Shown here: positions 25,788-34,584 of the stretch, piece after piece
Layout: each line of letters starts with the position of its first letter
Position numbering within the stretch: the stretch's first letter is position 1
Made by a program: the position numbers and the translations under genes
The notes under the pieces: generated by a model
The model's input: the letters and a program-made list of their open reading frames with translations, nothing else
Databases searched by the model: none
Told to the model about the DNA's origin: nothing
Origin: Gammaproteobacteria bacterium
GTDB lineage: Bacteria > Pseudomonadota > Gammaproteobacteria > Natronospirales > REEB76
Length of the DNA: 35,758 nt
Reading direction: 5' to 3'
Assembly: GCA_027315405.1 (NCBI GenBank)
Contig: DAHUYB010000048.1
Span: forward strand, 1 to 35,758

Positions 25788-26354
25788 TTACGTCTTCGGC
25801 AGCGTCACGCCCTTCTGCCCCTGATATTTCCCGCCACGGTCCTTGTAGCTGGTCTCACAGACTTCGTCGGACTCGAAGAACAGCATCTGCGCCACGCCCT
25901 CGTTGGCGTAAATCTTGGCCGGAAGCGGCGTGGTGTTGGAGAATTCCAGCGTTACGTGGCCTTCCCATTCCGGTTCCAGCGGTGTGACGTTGACGATGAT
26001 GCCGCAGCGCGCATAGGTGCTCTTGCCGAGACACACCACGAGCACGTCGCGGGGAATGCGGAAATACTCCACGGTGCGCGCCAGCGCGAAGGAGTTCGGT
26101 GGGATCACGCAGCAGGATCCCTTGAAATCCACGAAACTGCGTTCGTCGAAATTCTTGGGATCAACGATGGTGGAATTGATGTTGGTGAAAATCTTGAAAT
26201 CGTCGGCGCAGCGCACGTCGTAGCCGTAGCTGGAAGTGCCGTAGGAGACGATCTTGCCGCCGCCGTTTTGGCGCACCTGCCCCGGCTCGAACGGCTCGAT
26301 CATTTTGTACTGCTCGGCCATGCGCCGGATCCATTTGTCGGATTTGATGCTCAC
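25788..26354 (-). CDS. dcd: dCTP deaminase
   Basis: Converts dCTP to dUTP for thymidylate synthesis; a homotrimeric cytosolic enzyme. The sequence [28 protein letters not shown] is the standard start of the 188-residue form, here with a GTG codon at 26354. Catalytic-site segments [31 protein letters not shown] and nucleotide-binding [12 protein letters not shown] are intact. Length is exactly typical. It sits downstream of mrp, a common gammaproteobacterial order. Confidence 0.96.
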   Translation of the reverse strand: MSIKSDKWIRRMAEQYKMIEPFEPGQVRQNGGGKIVSYGTSSYGYDVRCADDFKIFTNINSTIVDPKNFDERSFVDFKGSCCVIPPNSFALARTVEYFRIPRDVLVVCLGKSTYARCGIIVNVTPLEPEWEGHVTLEFSNTTPLPAKIYANEGVAQMLFFESDEVCETSYKDRGGKYQGQKGVTLPKT

Positions 26355-26386
26355 AGCAATTCCATCCTCATCTATGTGGTGTTGTC

Positions 26387-26457
26387 GTGCTGCGTGCTGA
26401 GTGCTGCGTTTGGGAAATCACTATTTTACGCGGCACGCAGTACACAGCTCTCAGCAC
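26387..26457. repeat. Palindromic repeat between dcd and mrp
   Basis: GTGCTGCGTGCTGAGTGCTG is mirrored imperfectly by CGGCACGCAGTACACAGCTC and TCAGCAC. Its right end touches the mrp stop codon (TAG on the minus strand, 26459-26457). Confidence 0.6.
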
Positions 26458-27545
26458 TATTCTTCGATCACGATCTTCGGAAATGCCCCGGCATAATCCT
26501 TGCCCGCCAGCGCCAGTTGCGCCGCGGCACGGCGCGCGATGTCACGGTAACGCTGCGCGATCGGACTCTTGGGATCCGCGGCCACGCTCGGGTTGCCGCT
26601 GTCGGTCTGTTCGCGGATGCGCAACTCCAGCGGCAGACTGCCGAGGAACGGCACGTTGTACTGCGCCGCCAGGCGTTCACCGCCGCCTTCGCCGAAGATA
26701 TGCTCCTCGTGACCGCACTGCGAACACACATGGGTGCTCATGTTTTCCACGATGCCGAGGATACCCACTTCCACTTTCTGGAACATCCTGAGGCCCTTGC
26801 GGGCGTCCAACAGCGCAATCTCCTGGGGCGTGGTAACGATGACGGCGCCGGAGACCGGCACCCGCTGCGCCAGGGTCAACTGGATGTCGCCGGTACCGGG
26901 CGGCATGTCCACCACCAGATAATCCAGATCATCCCAATCGGTATCGCCGATCAGCTGCATGAGCGCCTGGGTCACCATGGGACCGCGCCACACCATGGGC
27001 GTCTCCTGGTCCACCAGAAAGCCCACGGACATGCATTGCACACCGTGACCCACCATCGGCACGATGCGTTTGTTGTCCTTGGTGGAAGGCCGGCCCGTAA
27101 GCCCCAGCATGCGCGGCTGGCTGGGACCGTAGATATCCGCATCCAGGATGCCGACGCGCGCACCGCCCTGACTGAGCGCCAGCGCCAGATTCACCGCCAC
27201 CGTGGATTTGCCCACGCCGCCCTTGCCGGAGGCCACGGCGATGATGTTCTTCACCCCCGCCAGGGGTTTCAGATTGTGCTGCACCGCGTGGGAAAGAATG
27301 CGCGTTTTGATTTGCACCTCCGCCTGGCGCACGCCGGGCAGCGCCTCAAGCAAGCCGCGTAGCGTGCCCGCCAGTTCCCGTGCATAGCCGTCCGCGGGAA
27401 AACCGAGTTCCAGTTCCACCGAGACGCGGCCGTTCTTAACGCCGATCTCGCGCACTGCATTGGCGGAAACCAGGTCGCTGCCGAGATACGGCTCTTGCCA
27501 GCCGCGCAAGGCGGTTTCAATCTGTTCGCGGGAAGCGTCGTTCAT
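26457..27545 (-). CDS. apbC: Iron-sulfur cluster carrier protein Mrp/ApbC
   Basis: A 362-residue P-loop ATPase that holds and transfers Fe-S clusters. Residues 1-90 are a MIP18/DUF59-like domain; then comes the deviant Walker A VASGKGGVGKST, DADIYGPSQPRMLG, VVDMPPGTGDIQLTL, and the cluster-binding CSQCG motif near HVCSQCGHEEHIFG. The start at 27545 (MNDASREQIETALRGW) is where homology begins; the open frame extends 25 codons upstream. It is divergent from metG across a 150-bp gap, a conserved arrangement. Confidence 0.95.
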   Translation of the reverse strand: MNDASREQIETALRGWQEPYLGSDLVSANAVREIGVKNGRVSVELELGFPADGYARELAGTLRGLLEALPGVRQAEVQIKTRILSHAVQHNLKPLAGVKNIIAVASGKGGVGKSTVAVNLALALSQGGARVGILDADIYGPSQPRMLGLTGRPSTKDNKRIVPMVGHGVQCMSVGFLVDQETPMVWRGPMVTQALMQLIGDTDWDDLDYLVVDMPPGTGDIQLTLAQRVPVSGAVIVTTPQEIALLDARKGLRMFQKVEVGILGIVENMSTHVCSQCGHEEHIFGEGGGERLAAQYNVPFLGSLPLELRIREQTDSGNPSVAADPKSPIAQRYRDIARRAAAQLALAGKDYAGAFPKIVIEE

Positions 27546-27695
27546 GGATGGTGCATCGCAAATGAGGCGGCATTTTAGCATTGACGGACGTCCATCCCGC
27601 CGAAGTCCGGCCTGAGCCATGCCGTCTATGGCATACTTTCATCCGGCGCGGAGCGCCCGCCGCCATCGAATAATTTCAACGAAATCCGCGAGCCG

Positions 27696-29768
27696 ATGAG
27701 CACAAAACCACGACAGATCCTGGTCACCAGCGCCCTGCCCTACGCCAATGGCCCGATTCACTTGGGGCACATGCTGGAATACATCCAGACCGATATCTGG
27801 GTGCGTTTCCAGCGGCTGCGGGGCAATGACTGCATTTTTGTGTGCGCCGACGATGCCCACGGCACGCCCATCATGCTCAAGGCCCGCGAGCTGGGCATCA
27901 CGCCGGAGGAGCTGGTGGCGCGCACCGGCGAGGAGCATCGGCACGACTTCGACGATTTCCACATCGGCGTGGACAACTACCACACCACCCATTCGCCGGA
28001 AAACCGCGAGCTGGCGACGCTTATATATAAGCGTCTCAAGGCCGCCGGTTATATCGCGGTGCGCAGCATCCGCCAGTTTTACGACGAGCAGGCCAAAATG
28101 TTCCTGCCGGACCGCTTTATCAAGGGCAGCTGCCCGCGCTGCGGCACGCCGGACCAATACGGCGATGCCTGCGAGAATTGCGGCTCCACCTATTCGCCCG
28201 CGGATCTGAAAAATCCCGTGTCGGTGATTTCCGGCACCCGGCCTGTCGAAAAGGAATCCGAGCATTATTTCTTCAAACTCGGCGACTTCACCGATTTCCT
28301 CAAGGGCTGGATAACCACAAGCAAGCTGCACCCGGCGGTGCACGCGAAACTGGAAGAATGGTTCAAGGTGGGATTGCAGGACTGGGACATCTCCCGGGAC
28401 GCGCCCTATTTCGGTTTTGAAATTCCAGACGCGCCAGGAAAATATTTCTACGTATGGCTGGATGCGCCCATCGGCTACATGGCGAGCTTCAAGAACCTGT
28501 GCGATGACCCGAAAAAGAACCCCGGCGGCAAGCTGCGCTTCGAGGATTACTGGGGCAAGGACAGCCAGAAGGAGCTGTATCACTTCATCGGCAAGGACAT
28601 CACCTATTTCCATACCCTGTTCTGGCCGGCGATGCTCTCGGGTGCCGGCTTCCGCACGCCCACGGCAGTCTATGCCCACGGCTTCCTCACGGTGAACGGC
28701 CAGAAGATGTCCAAGTCCCGCGGCACCTTCATCAAGGCGCGTACTTATCTGGATCATCTCAACCCGGAATACCTGCGCTATTACTTCGCCGCCAAACTGG
28801 GTGCCGGTGTCGAAGATATTGACCTGAACATGGATGACTTCATTCAGCGGGTGAACTCGGACCTGGTGGGCAAGTACATCAACATCGCCAGTCGCTCGGC
28901 CGGATTCATACATAAGTATTTTGGTGGAAAAATCGGCAAAACTGATGGTGGGTGGACGCATGGTGGTATCGTAAAAGTACCCGCTGATTCACTGAATATG
29001 AGCTTATTGGATGACATGGCCAGTGTTGAGGCCTTTTATGAGCAACGCCATTTCAGTCTGGCCATATCCAAAATCATGAAAATGGCCGACGCGGTTAATG
29101 CTTATTGGGATGAGCAAAAACCCTGGGAAAAAGCCAAGGATAATCAACTGGGCATCCTGCATGATGTGTGCAGCATCACACTTGAAGCATTCCGGCTGCT
29201 GACTATCTGTCTCAAGCCGGTTCTTCCAAAAGTGGCCCAAGAAGCTGAAGCTTTCCTGAATATCGGTGAACTTACATGGTCCAGCAAGGATGATCACTTG
29301 CAATCCGGACATTCAATCAATGCGTACACTCATTTGATAGTGCGTGTCGACAGCAAGGATGTAGAAGCAATGAGCAACGCATCAAAGGAAAATCTCCTGA
29401 AATCACCCACGCAGGCAATCGCCAATATGGAACCCATCTTCCCGGAAATCAGCTACGACGACTTCGCCAAGCTGGATCTGCGCATCGCGCGCATCGTCAA
29501 GGCCGAGCACATCGAGGGCACCGATAAACTGCTGCGCCTGACGCTGGACCTCGGCGGCGAGACCCGCAACGTGTTCGCCGGCATCAAGTCCGCGTATGCG
29601 CCGGAACAACTCGAAGGTAAGCTCACGGTGATGGTCGCGAACCTGGCGCCGCGCAAGATGAAATTCGGCGTTTCCGAGGGCATGGTGCTGGCGGCCGGCC
29701 CCGGTGGCAAGGATCTTTGGCTGTTGGAACCGCATCAAGGCGCGCAGCCGGGCATGCGGGTGAAGTGA
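27696..29768 (+). CDS. metG: Methionyl-tRNA synthetase
   Basis: Charges initiator and elongator tRNA-Met. A class I synthetase of 690 residues, as in E. coli-type dimeric MetRS. Visible are [14 protein letters not shown] (HIGH region), the zinc-binding knuckles [22 protein letters not shown] in [12 protein letters not shown], the anticodon-binding domain with NxxxxxQKPWE-type [11 protein letters not shown], and a C-terminal EMAP-like tRNA-binding domain ([24 protein letters not shown]). The stretch 28895-29415 has lower GC and different codon choice from the flanks although the frame is intact. Confidence 0.97.
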   Translation: MSTKPRQILVTSALPYANGPIHLGHMLEYIQTDIWVRFQRLRGNDCIFVCADDAHGTPIMLKARELGITPEELVARTGEEHRHDFDDFHIGVDNYHTTHSPENRELATLIYKRLKAAGYIAVRSIRQFYDEQAKMFLPDRFIKGSCPRCGTPDQYGDACENCGSTYSPADLKNPVSVISGTRPVEKESEHYFFKLGDFTDFLKGWITTSKLHPAVHAKLEEWFKVGLQDWDISRDAPYFGFEIPDAPGKYFYVWLDAPIGYMASFKNLCDDPKKNPGGKLRFEDYWGKDSQKELYHFIGKDITYFHTLFWPAMLSGAGFRTPTAVYAHGFLTVNGQKMSKSRGTFIKARTYLDHLNPEYLRYYFAAKLGAGVEDIDLNMDDFIQRVNSDLVGKYINIASRSAGFIHKYFGGKIGKTDGGWTHGGIVKVPADSLNMSLLDDMASVEAFYEQRHFSLAISKIMKMADAVNAYWDEQKPWEKAKDNQLGILHDVCSITLEAFRLLTICLKPVLPKVAQEAEAFLNIGELTWSSKDDHLQSGHSINAYTHLIVRVDSKDVEAMSNASKENLLKSPTQAIANMEPIFPEISYDDFAKLDLRIARIVKAEHIEGTDKLLRLTLDLGGETRNVFAGIKSAYAPEQLEGKLTVMVANLAPRKMKFGVSEGMVLAAGPGGKDLWLLEPHQGAQPGMRVK
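28895..29415 (+). other. Low-GC mosaic segment inside metG
   Basis: From about 28895 (after GTCGCTCGGCC) codons shift to A/T-ending forms and return to GC-ending forms around 29415. It covers the anticodon-binding domain and the linker to the C-terminal tRNA-binding domain. Boundaries are by eye. It parallels the segment in proS. Confidence 0.5.
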
Positions 29769-29785
29769 CGCCCCTGAAACGGATC

Positions 29786-29884
29786 TTTTGACTTCTGGCG
29801 GTGTTGTGCCTGCCCTCGGAATCCTCACGGACTGTCGTGTACGCTCCGGTTTCTCGGTCATGCGCGCCTAGCCAGAATCCAAAA
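29786..29884. repeat. 99-bp element with 14-bp inverted ends (MITE-like)
   Basis: The left end TTTTGACTTCTGGC and the complement of the right end, TTTTGGATTCTGGC, match at 12 of 14 positions. The interior has no open frame. It fills most of the metG–rnfB gap, just upstream of the GTG start of the RnfB-like gene, and may carry regulatory or terminator activity. Confidence 0.55.
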
Positions 29885-29918
29885 TCCCTCATTTTCTGAG
29901 GCGCACTTCGTATTAAAC

Positions 29919-30581
29919 GTGAATATTTACGCTGACAAAATCGATGCGCTCTTGCCGCAGACCCAGTGCCAGCGCTGCGGCTATCCCGACTGCCGCGAGT
30001 ATGCGGAGGCCATCGCCGCCGGCGCAACCGGCATCAACCGCTGCCCGCCCGGCGGCCAGGAAACCCTGGAGGCACTTGCCACGCTCACCGGTCGGCCCGC
30101 CAGCCGCGTCGACCCGGCACTCGGTGGTTTCACACCCGGCCGGGTGGCATTCATCGTGGAAACCTTGTGCATCGGTTGTACCAAATGCATCCAGGCCTGC
30201 CCCGTGGATGCCATCGTCGGTGCACCCAAGCGGATGCATACGGTCATCGAAGCGCTGTGTACCGGCTGTGAACTCTGCATTCCGCCCTGCCCGGTGGACT
30301 GCATACCGATGCGGCCGGCACACGGCACGACCGTGGGCGTGACGCTTCCCACTGACCCACGCCGGCGTGCGGATTTTTTCCGCTCCCGTTATCACCGCCG
30401 CGGCACGCGGTTGGCCCAGGACAAGGCTGAACGCCAGGCACGTTTGCGCCAGCAGGAACTCCCCGGCAGCGGCGCGCGGGAGATCATCGCCCAACGCCGG
30501 GCCGAAATCGCCGCCGCGGTGGTGCGCGTGCAGGCCAAGCGCGCGCAACGTGCGCGGGAATCGAAGAAACATGAATCCTGA
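29919..30581 (+). CDS. RnfB-like iron-sulfur protein, soluble short form
   Basis: A 220-residue ferredoxin-type protein starting with GTG. Cysteines 17, 20, 25 and 42 form an RnfB-type 4Fe-4S domain (CQRCGYPDC), and two ferredoxin clusters follow ([12 protein letters not shown] at 84-94 and [12 protein letters not shown] at 114-124). It lacks the N-terminal membrane helix of true RnfB, and no rnfA, C, D, G or E is nearby. The C-terminal 65 residues are basic and helical ([11 protein letters not shown] onward). It overlaps nth by 11 nt, a pairing seen in other gammaproteobacteria, where it may supply electrons or support Fe-S proteins such as endonuclease III. Confidence 0.88.
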   Translation: MNIYADKIDALLPQTQCQRCGYPDCREYAEAIAAGATGINRCPPGGQETLEALATLTGRPASRVDPALGGFTPGRVAFIVETLCIGCTKCIQACPVDAIVGAPKRMHTVIEALCTGCELCIPPCPVDCIPMRPAHGTTVGVTLPTDPRRRADFFRSRYHRRGTRLAQDKAERQARLRQQELPGSGAREIIAQRRAEIAAAVVRVQAKRAQRARESKKHES

Positions 30582-31209
30582 AAAACGCGCGGCGATTTTC
30601 GCGCGCCTCAAGCGGGCGAATCCCAAACCCGCCACCGAACTGACGTACCGCACGCCTTACGAACTGCTGGTGTCAGTGGTGCTGTCGGCACAAGCCACCG
30701 ACGTGAGCGTCAACAAGGCCACCGCGCAATTGTTCCCGGTTGCCAACACCCCCGCCGCCATGCTGGCGCTGGGAGAACCGGGCGTGAAGCAGTACATCCG
30801 CACCATCGGCTTGTTCAATACCAAGGCCAGGAACATCCTGGCGGCGGCACACATCCTCATGGAGAAACACGGCGGCCAAGTGCCGCGGGAACGCGCCGCC
30901 CTCGAAGCGCTGCCCGGGGTGGGCCGCAAGACCGCCAATGTGGTTCTCAACACCGCTTTCGGCGAACCCACCATCGCCGTGGATACGCATATTTTCCGGG
31001 TCGCCAATCGCACCGGGCTCGCGCCGGGCAAGAACGTGCGTGAGGTGGAAGACAAGCTGCTGAAATTCACGCCCGACAAATACAAAAAAGACGCGCACCA
31101 CTGGCTGATCCTGCACGGACGTTACGTGTGCAAGGCGCGCAAGCCGGAATGCTGGCGCTGCGTGATCGCCGGTCTGTGCGAGTACCGGCACAAGACCCCG
31201 GCCGAGTGA
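30571..31209 (+). CDS. nth: Endonuclease III
   Basis: A DNA glycosylase/AP lyase that removes oxidised pyrimidines. 213 residues from the ATG at 30571, which lies inside the end of the upstream gene. The helix-hairpin-helix [34 protein letters not shown] contains the catalytic Lys and Asp, and the C-terminal 4Fe-4S cluster is C-x6-C-x2-C-x5-C ([17 protein letters not shown]). All key features are intact. Confidence 0.97.
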   Translation: MNPEKRAAIFARLKRANPKPATELTYRTPYELLVSVVLSAQATDVSVNKATAQLFPVANTPAAMLALGEPGVKQYIRTIGLFNTKARNILAAAHILMEKHGGQVPRERAALEALPGVGRKTANVVLNTAFGEPTIAVDTHIFRVANRTGLAPGKNVREVEDKLLKFTPDKYKKDAHHWLILHGRYVCKARKPECWRCVIAGLCEYRHKTPAE

Positions 31210-31310
31210 GGTTTTTTCGGCGGTAGCCGCAGGTATACTGATCTGCAATTCATACCAGCGGGTCTGCTGTCCACGGCTTTGCAGGATAATCAGGTGAACG
31301 GGAACCACCC

Positions 31311-31898
31311 ATGACTTTGTCCGCCCAAACCTCACTGGACAAGACCCGGGTGCTCATGGATTTACTCCACGGCTGCGCCCAGGGACAACAGTCCTCCTTC
31401 CAGAAACTATATCAACTCACCTCACCGCAACTGTTTGCCATCCTGGTGCGTATATTGAAGCGACGGGATTGGGCGGAGGAAGCCTTGCAGGACGCCTTCC
31501 TGAGTGTCTGGCGAAACGCCGCGAGCTACACCGCGCAGAAAGGCGCGCCGCTGACTTGGTTGGTCTCTATCTGCCGCTACCGGGCGCTCGACCTGCTGCG
31601 CCGCGAGCATCGGGAGGTGTATCTGGAATCATCAGGCGACGAGGACGGAGATGCCTGGCTGACGGAATTCGCCGATCAATCCCAAGCGGATGATTTCATC
31701 AGCCACGCGGAAGCCCGAGCGCTCAAGCGCTGCCTGGATGAATTGAACGAAGGCCAGCGCAACAGCCTCAGACTGGCCTATTTTGACGGCTGCTCGCACG
31801 AAGAGATTGCGGACGTCTTGCGCGCACCTCTCGGCACGGTCAAGAGCTGGGTGCGCCGCGGGCTGCAGGGATTGAAACATTGCCTGGAAACGGCATGA
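31311..31898 (+). CDS. ECF RNA polymerase sigma factor (SigK/RpoE-like)
   Basis: A 195-residue group IV sigma factor. Region 2 is FQKLYQLTSPQLFAILVRILKRRDWAEEALQDAFLSVWRNAASY, and region 4 is LDELNEGQRNSLRLAYFDGCSHEEIADVLRAPLGTVKSWVRRGLQGLK with the -35-reading helix. It is coupled by ATGA overlap to a RskA-like anti-sigma gene. Downstream are an unknown exported protein and a bufferin operon, which are candidate targets. In Caulobacter, bufferin genes are under an ECF factor, supporting the idea. A TATACT box at 31234-31239 may be part of its promoter. Confidence 0.92.
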   Translation: MTLSAQTSLDKTRVLMDLLHGCAQGQQSSFQKLYQLTSPQLFAILVRILKRRDWAEEALQDAFLSVWRNAASYTAQKGAPLTWLVSICRYRALDLLRREHREVYLESSGDEDGDAWLTEFADQSQADDFISHAEARALKRCLDELNEGQRNSLRLAYFDGCSHEEIADVLRAPLGTVKSWVRRGLQGLKHCLETA

Positions 31899-32599
31899 AC
31901 TACGGCAACCAGAATCTGCGCGAACTGCTGGCGGGTGAATACGTGCTCGGCCTGCTACGCGGCGCCGCGCGCCGCCGCTTCGAGCGTCTGCTGATTGAAG
32001 ATGCGCGCCTGTGTAAGGGAGTGGTGGACTGGGAAGGGAAGCTGGCTGCCTGGAATCGTGGCCTCAAGCCGCTGGCGCCGCCGGATTCCGTATGGCGGAA
32101 ACTGCAAGTGCGCCTCAAGGCGGACGCGCAGCCGCGCGAAAAACCCTCGGGCTGGCCGGCCCACAGGATGCTCTGGAGCGGCGGCGTCATGCTGGCCGCT
32201 GCGTCCGTGCTGGTGGTGGGTGTCTTCATCGGCCGGAGTCTGATCACTCCCCCGGGCGCACCGGCTTATGTTGCCGTCATGTCCAGTACCAAAGGCCGTC
32301 CTCTGTGGCTCATCAGCGTGCACTCCAAATCACGGCGTATTGATATGCAAGCGCTTGCCAACAATACCCCGCCGGCGGGCAAATCCTATGAGCTGTGGAT
32401 GCTGCCGGGCCACGGCAAGCCCATGGCCATGGGACTCATGAACAGCGAGGGTCTCGCCAGCGCCAGTCTCAACCCGCGGATTATTGCGGCCCTGGCCGGC
32501 GCCAAAGGTCTCGCCATCTCCATCGAACCCTACGGCGGATCACCCACCGGTCAACCCACGGGACCGGTAGTGTACGTCGCTCCCATCGTCAGCACATAA
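31895..32599 (+). CDS. Anti-sigma factor, RskA/anti-sigma-K type
   Basis: A 234-residue inner-membrane anti-sigma factor. The ATG at 31895 overlaps the sigma stop (ATGA). Residues 1-75 form the cytoplasmic sigma-binding part (NLRELLAGEYVLGLLRGAARRRFERLL), one transmembrane helix lies at about 95-113, and the periplasmic RskA-like domain contains SYELWMLPGHGKPMAMGLM. No zinc HxxxCxxC motif is present. It should hold the ECF factor at the membrane until an envelope signal releases it. Confidence 0.9.
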   Translation: MNYGNQNLRELLAGEYVLGLLRGAARRRFERLLIEDARLCKGVVDWEGKLAAWNRGLKPLAPPDSVWRKLQVRLKADAQPREKPSGWPAHRMLWSGGVMLAAASVLVVGVFIGRSLITPPGAPAYVAVMSSTKGRPLWLISVHSKSRRIDMQALANNTPPAGKSYELWMLPGHGKPMAMGLMNSEGLASASLNPRIIAALAGAKGLAISIEPYGGSPTGQPTGPVVYVAPIVST

Positions 32600-32787
32600 A
32601 AGCAACAACACTTTCAGCGTCCGTACCGGCTGAAACTCGGCAGCGTGCATCCGCAGCCCCATAACGCCGCAACCGGGCCGATGATGTTCCATGGGAGTGC
32701 ATCCAAATCTCCGGGCTGTGAGTACTAGAGGGTGAGCTTGTTCCCGATTCGGGTGTACCAAGCCAACTCAACACAGGAGATGACATT

Positions 32788-33459
32788 ATGAAATTTCAGA
32801 CCTTTCTGATGCGCAAACCCGCCCGGCTGGGCGTGGTCACGCTGTTCGTGTCGGCGGGCCTGCTACTGGCGGGTAACACCCTGGCGGCCGCGCCGGACGC
32901 CGGCAACCGCTCCATGAACGATGCCATGAACATGCAGGTCAATCGCTATGGCGGGCCGGTGTACGACGGTGCCCCCGCGCTGCCGGTGACCGTGGCGCTG
33001 GTGATGGCCGGCGGGGGTCCCGGGCATTTTTCACTGGTGACGGCCCTGAATCACATGCTGGGTGCGGCCACCGTGAATGCGGAGGTGGCCAAATTGACCA
33101 AGCAATATGGCAAGCAGCACGTGGGTGAATGGGTCAGCGGCATTGATTTCGCCGTGGATGACGCGCTCAAGATCGTGCAGGAAAAGCGCATCGCATTGCC
33201 GGCTCCCGCCAAGCTGTCCGGGGTGCAACTGGCCAAGACGCTGGTCGGCGCCGGTACCGCTCCCGACAATACCTTCTGGTCAGGGCTTTTATTCGATCAC
33301 GCCCTGTCCCACGGCATCCATATGCAGGTGATGGACGACACCGACGCCAAATACGGCGTGGCCTTCGACGCCAACTATCACGCTATCAGCAACCAGGCCT
33401 TCTACGACGTCGCCCAGGCTCTCGGTGAAAAGAATGTGAAGCTGTCCGCCTTCCACTAA
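32788..33459 (+). CDS. Exported protein of unknown function next to ECF/bufferin genes
   Basis: A 223-residue protein with AGGAG nine bases upstream of the ATG and a signal peptide (RLGVVTLFVSAGLLLAGNTLAAAP). The mature part contains no cysteine and has several histidines (GGGPGHFSLVTALNHML, KQHVGEW, FDHALSHGIHMQV, NYHAIS, terminal FH). I do not recognise the family. A strong terminator follows, and 188 nt without a gene (32600-32787) precede it, holding only a TTTCAGC/GCTGAAA hairpin at 32612-32635. It is therefore probably its own transcription unit, possibly driven by the adjacent ECF factor. A metal or heme role is only a guess from the histidines. Confidence 0.7.
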   Translation: MKFQTFLMRKPARLGVVTLFVSAGLLLAGNTLAAAPDAGNRSMNDAMNMQVNRYGGPVYDGAPALPVTVALVMAGGGPGHFSLVTALNHMLGAATVNAEVAKLTKQYGKQHVGEWVSGIDFAVDDALKIVQEKRIALPAPAKLSGVQLAKTLVGAGTAPDNTFWSGLLFDHALSHGIHMQVMDDTDAKYGVAFDANYHAISNQAFYDVAQALGEKNVKLSAFH

Positions 33460-33475
33460 ACCCAGTGTACTTTGG

Positions 33476-33516
33476 CCGGTGCCGGGATTACGCGCATTCC
33501 CGGCACCGGATTTTCT
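33476..33516 (+). terminator. Strong intrinsic terminator after the unknown exported protein gene
   Basis: A perfect 12-bp stem, CCGGTGCCGGGA and TCCCGGCACCGG, with a 10-nt loop, followed by ATTTTCT. It starts 17 nt after the stop codon. Confidence 0.9.
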
Positions 33517-33669
33517 GCAGGCGTCAGAATTTAGTTTCATTTCGGATGGATGGATACACTTGGGCCGATATTGACCGTCGTCAGCATACTGCGCCGCCAC
33601 CGTCGGGCCGCGGCCGAGACCACGGATCCATGAGACGCGCTAAAATGCTTTTGAAAGCAGGCCGGATTT

Positions 33670-34110
33670 ATGAACATGTATTCCAGCAATCGCACCGATA
33701 TCCGCCGGACATTCTTCGACGTGTGGCGCAAGCAGCAGGCCGGCGAGCCGCTGTCGGCGTTGGAAAACGTCGTCGCCGACATCATCCGCCTGCACCCCGA
33801 ATACCAGACGCTGCTGTCCGCCGATCCGGATACGATGCTGGACCGGGACTGGCAGCCGGAAGGCGGCGAAACCAATCCGTTCCTGCACATGGGCCTGCAC
33901 ATCGCCATCCGCGAGCAGCTCTCGATCGATCGGCCCGCCGGCGTGAAAGCCGCCTATGAAGCACTGCTGAAACGCAGCGGCGATCCCCACGCCGCCGAGC
34001 ATGTGATGCTGGAATGTCTGGCGCAAACTCTGTGGCACGGCCAGCGGGATGGCCGGCTGCCGGACGACCAGACCTACTTGGCCTGCCTGAGGAGCCGCGG
34101 CACTGGATAA
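33670..34110 (+). CDS. DUF1841 family protein
   Basis: A 146-residue soluble protein. The start YSSNRTDIRRTFFDVWRKQQAGEPLSALENVVADIIRLHPEY and NPFLHMGLHIAIREQLSIDRPAG, ending with HAAEHVMLECLAQTLWHGQR, are characteristic of DUF1841. Several conserved histidines (HMGLH, AAEH, WH) suggest metal binding. It has no signal peptide. It lies between terminator-ended and bufferin genes, but the family also occurs elsewhere, so a bufferin link is not established. Confidence 0.85.
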   Translation: MNMYSSNRTDIRRTFFDVWRKQQAGEPLSALENVVADIIRLHPEYQTLLSADPDTMLDRDWQPEGGETNPFLHMGLHIAIREQLSIDRPAGVKAAYEALLKRSGDPHAAEHVMLECLAQTLWHGQRDGRLPDDQTYLACLRSRGTG

Positions 34111-34195
34111 ATCCCAATCCCTGCGAAATAATCCCGCCGTCCCCCGGGTCCATTAACCCGTGATTCCATCCATTACCCTTAGGGAGATTACTGCC

Positions 34196-34498
34196 ATGAA
34201 GAATTCCAACCTGATCCTCAAGTCCGCCCTCGCCGGCGCCCTCGCCCTGGGCATCACCGGTATTGCCCAGACTGCATCGGCCGGCGGCATGATGGCCGGT
34301 CCGGCCCACACCAAGAAATTGATGGCCGAAGGCATGCAGCCCTGTTTCGGCATCAATGCCGCCCACAAGAACGACTGCCAGTCACCCGGCCATTCCTGCG
34401 CCGGCCAGGATTCCAAGGCCCGCGACCCGGGCGCATTCGTGCTGCTGCCCGCCGGTTTGTGCGGCAAGATTGAAGGCGGCCATACCAAAGCCATGTAA
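34196..34498 (+). CDS. bufA1: Bufferin-type RiPP precursor BufA1 (DUF2282)
   Basis: A 100-residue exported metal-buffering peptide of the DUF2282 (BufA1) family. The ATG at 34196 follows AGGGAG; residues 1-29 are a signal peptide ending TASAGG. The mature part has the four conserved cysteines, Cys50 (QPCFGI), Cys61 (KNDCQS), Cys68 (GHSCAG) and Cys89 (GLCGKI). In characterised bufferins, cysteines are modified by the DUF692 enzyme to thiooxazoles, and the peptide chelates copper in the periplasm. The bufB and bufC homologues follow directly. Confidence 0.9.
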   Translation: MKNSNLILKSALAGALALGITGIAQTASAGGMMAGPAHTKKLMAEGMQPCFGINAAHKNDCQSPGHSCAGQDSKARDPGAFVLLPAGLCGKIEGGHTKAM

Positions 34499-34584
34499 GG
34501 CGTTTGCCGGTGTCCAGAAACCGCTCAAGAACGTCGCGAGCTAGGGCAGGACGCGGCGCGCGACGGCGAGAAACCGGAGTGTGC

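Noticed and set aside
25737-27362. 541-codon plus-strand frame over dcd and mrp
   Set aside because: Antisense to two certain genes; a product of high-GC codon bias rather than a real protein.
27639-28961. 440-codon minus-strand frame over metG
   Set aside because: Antisense shadow of the conserved MetRS catalytic domain.
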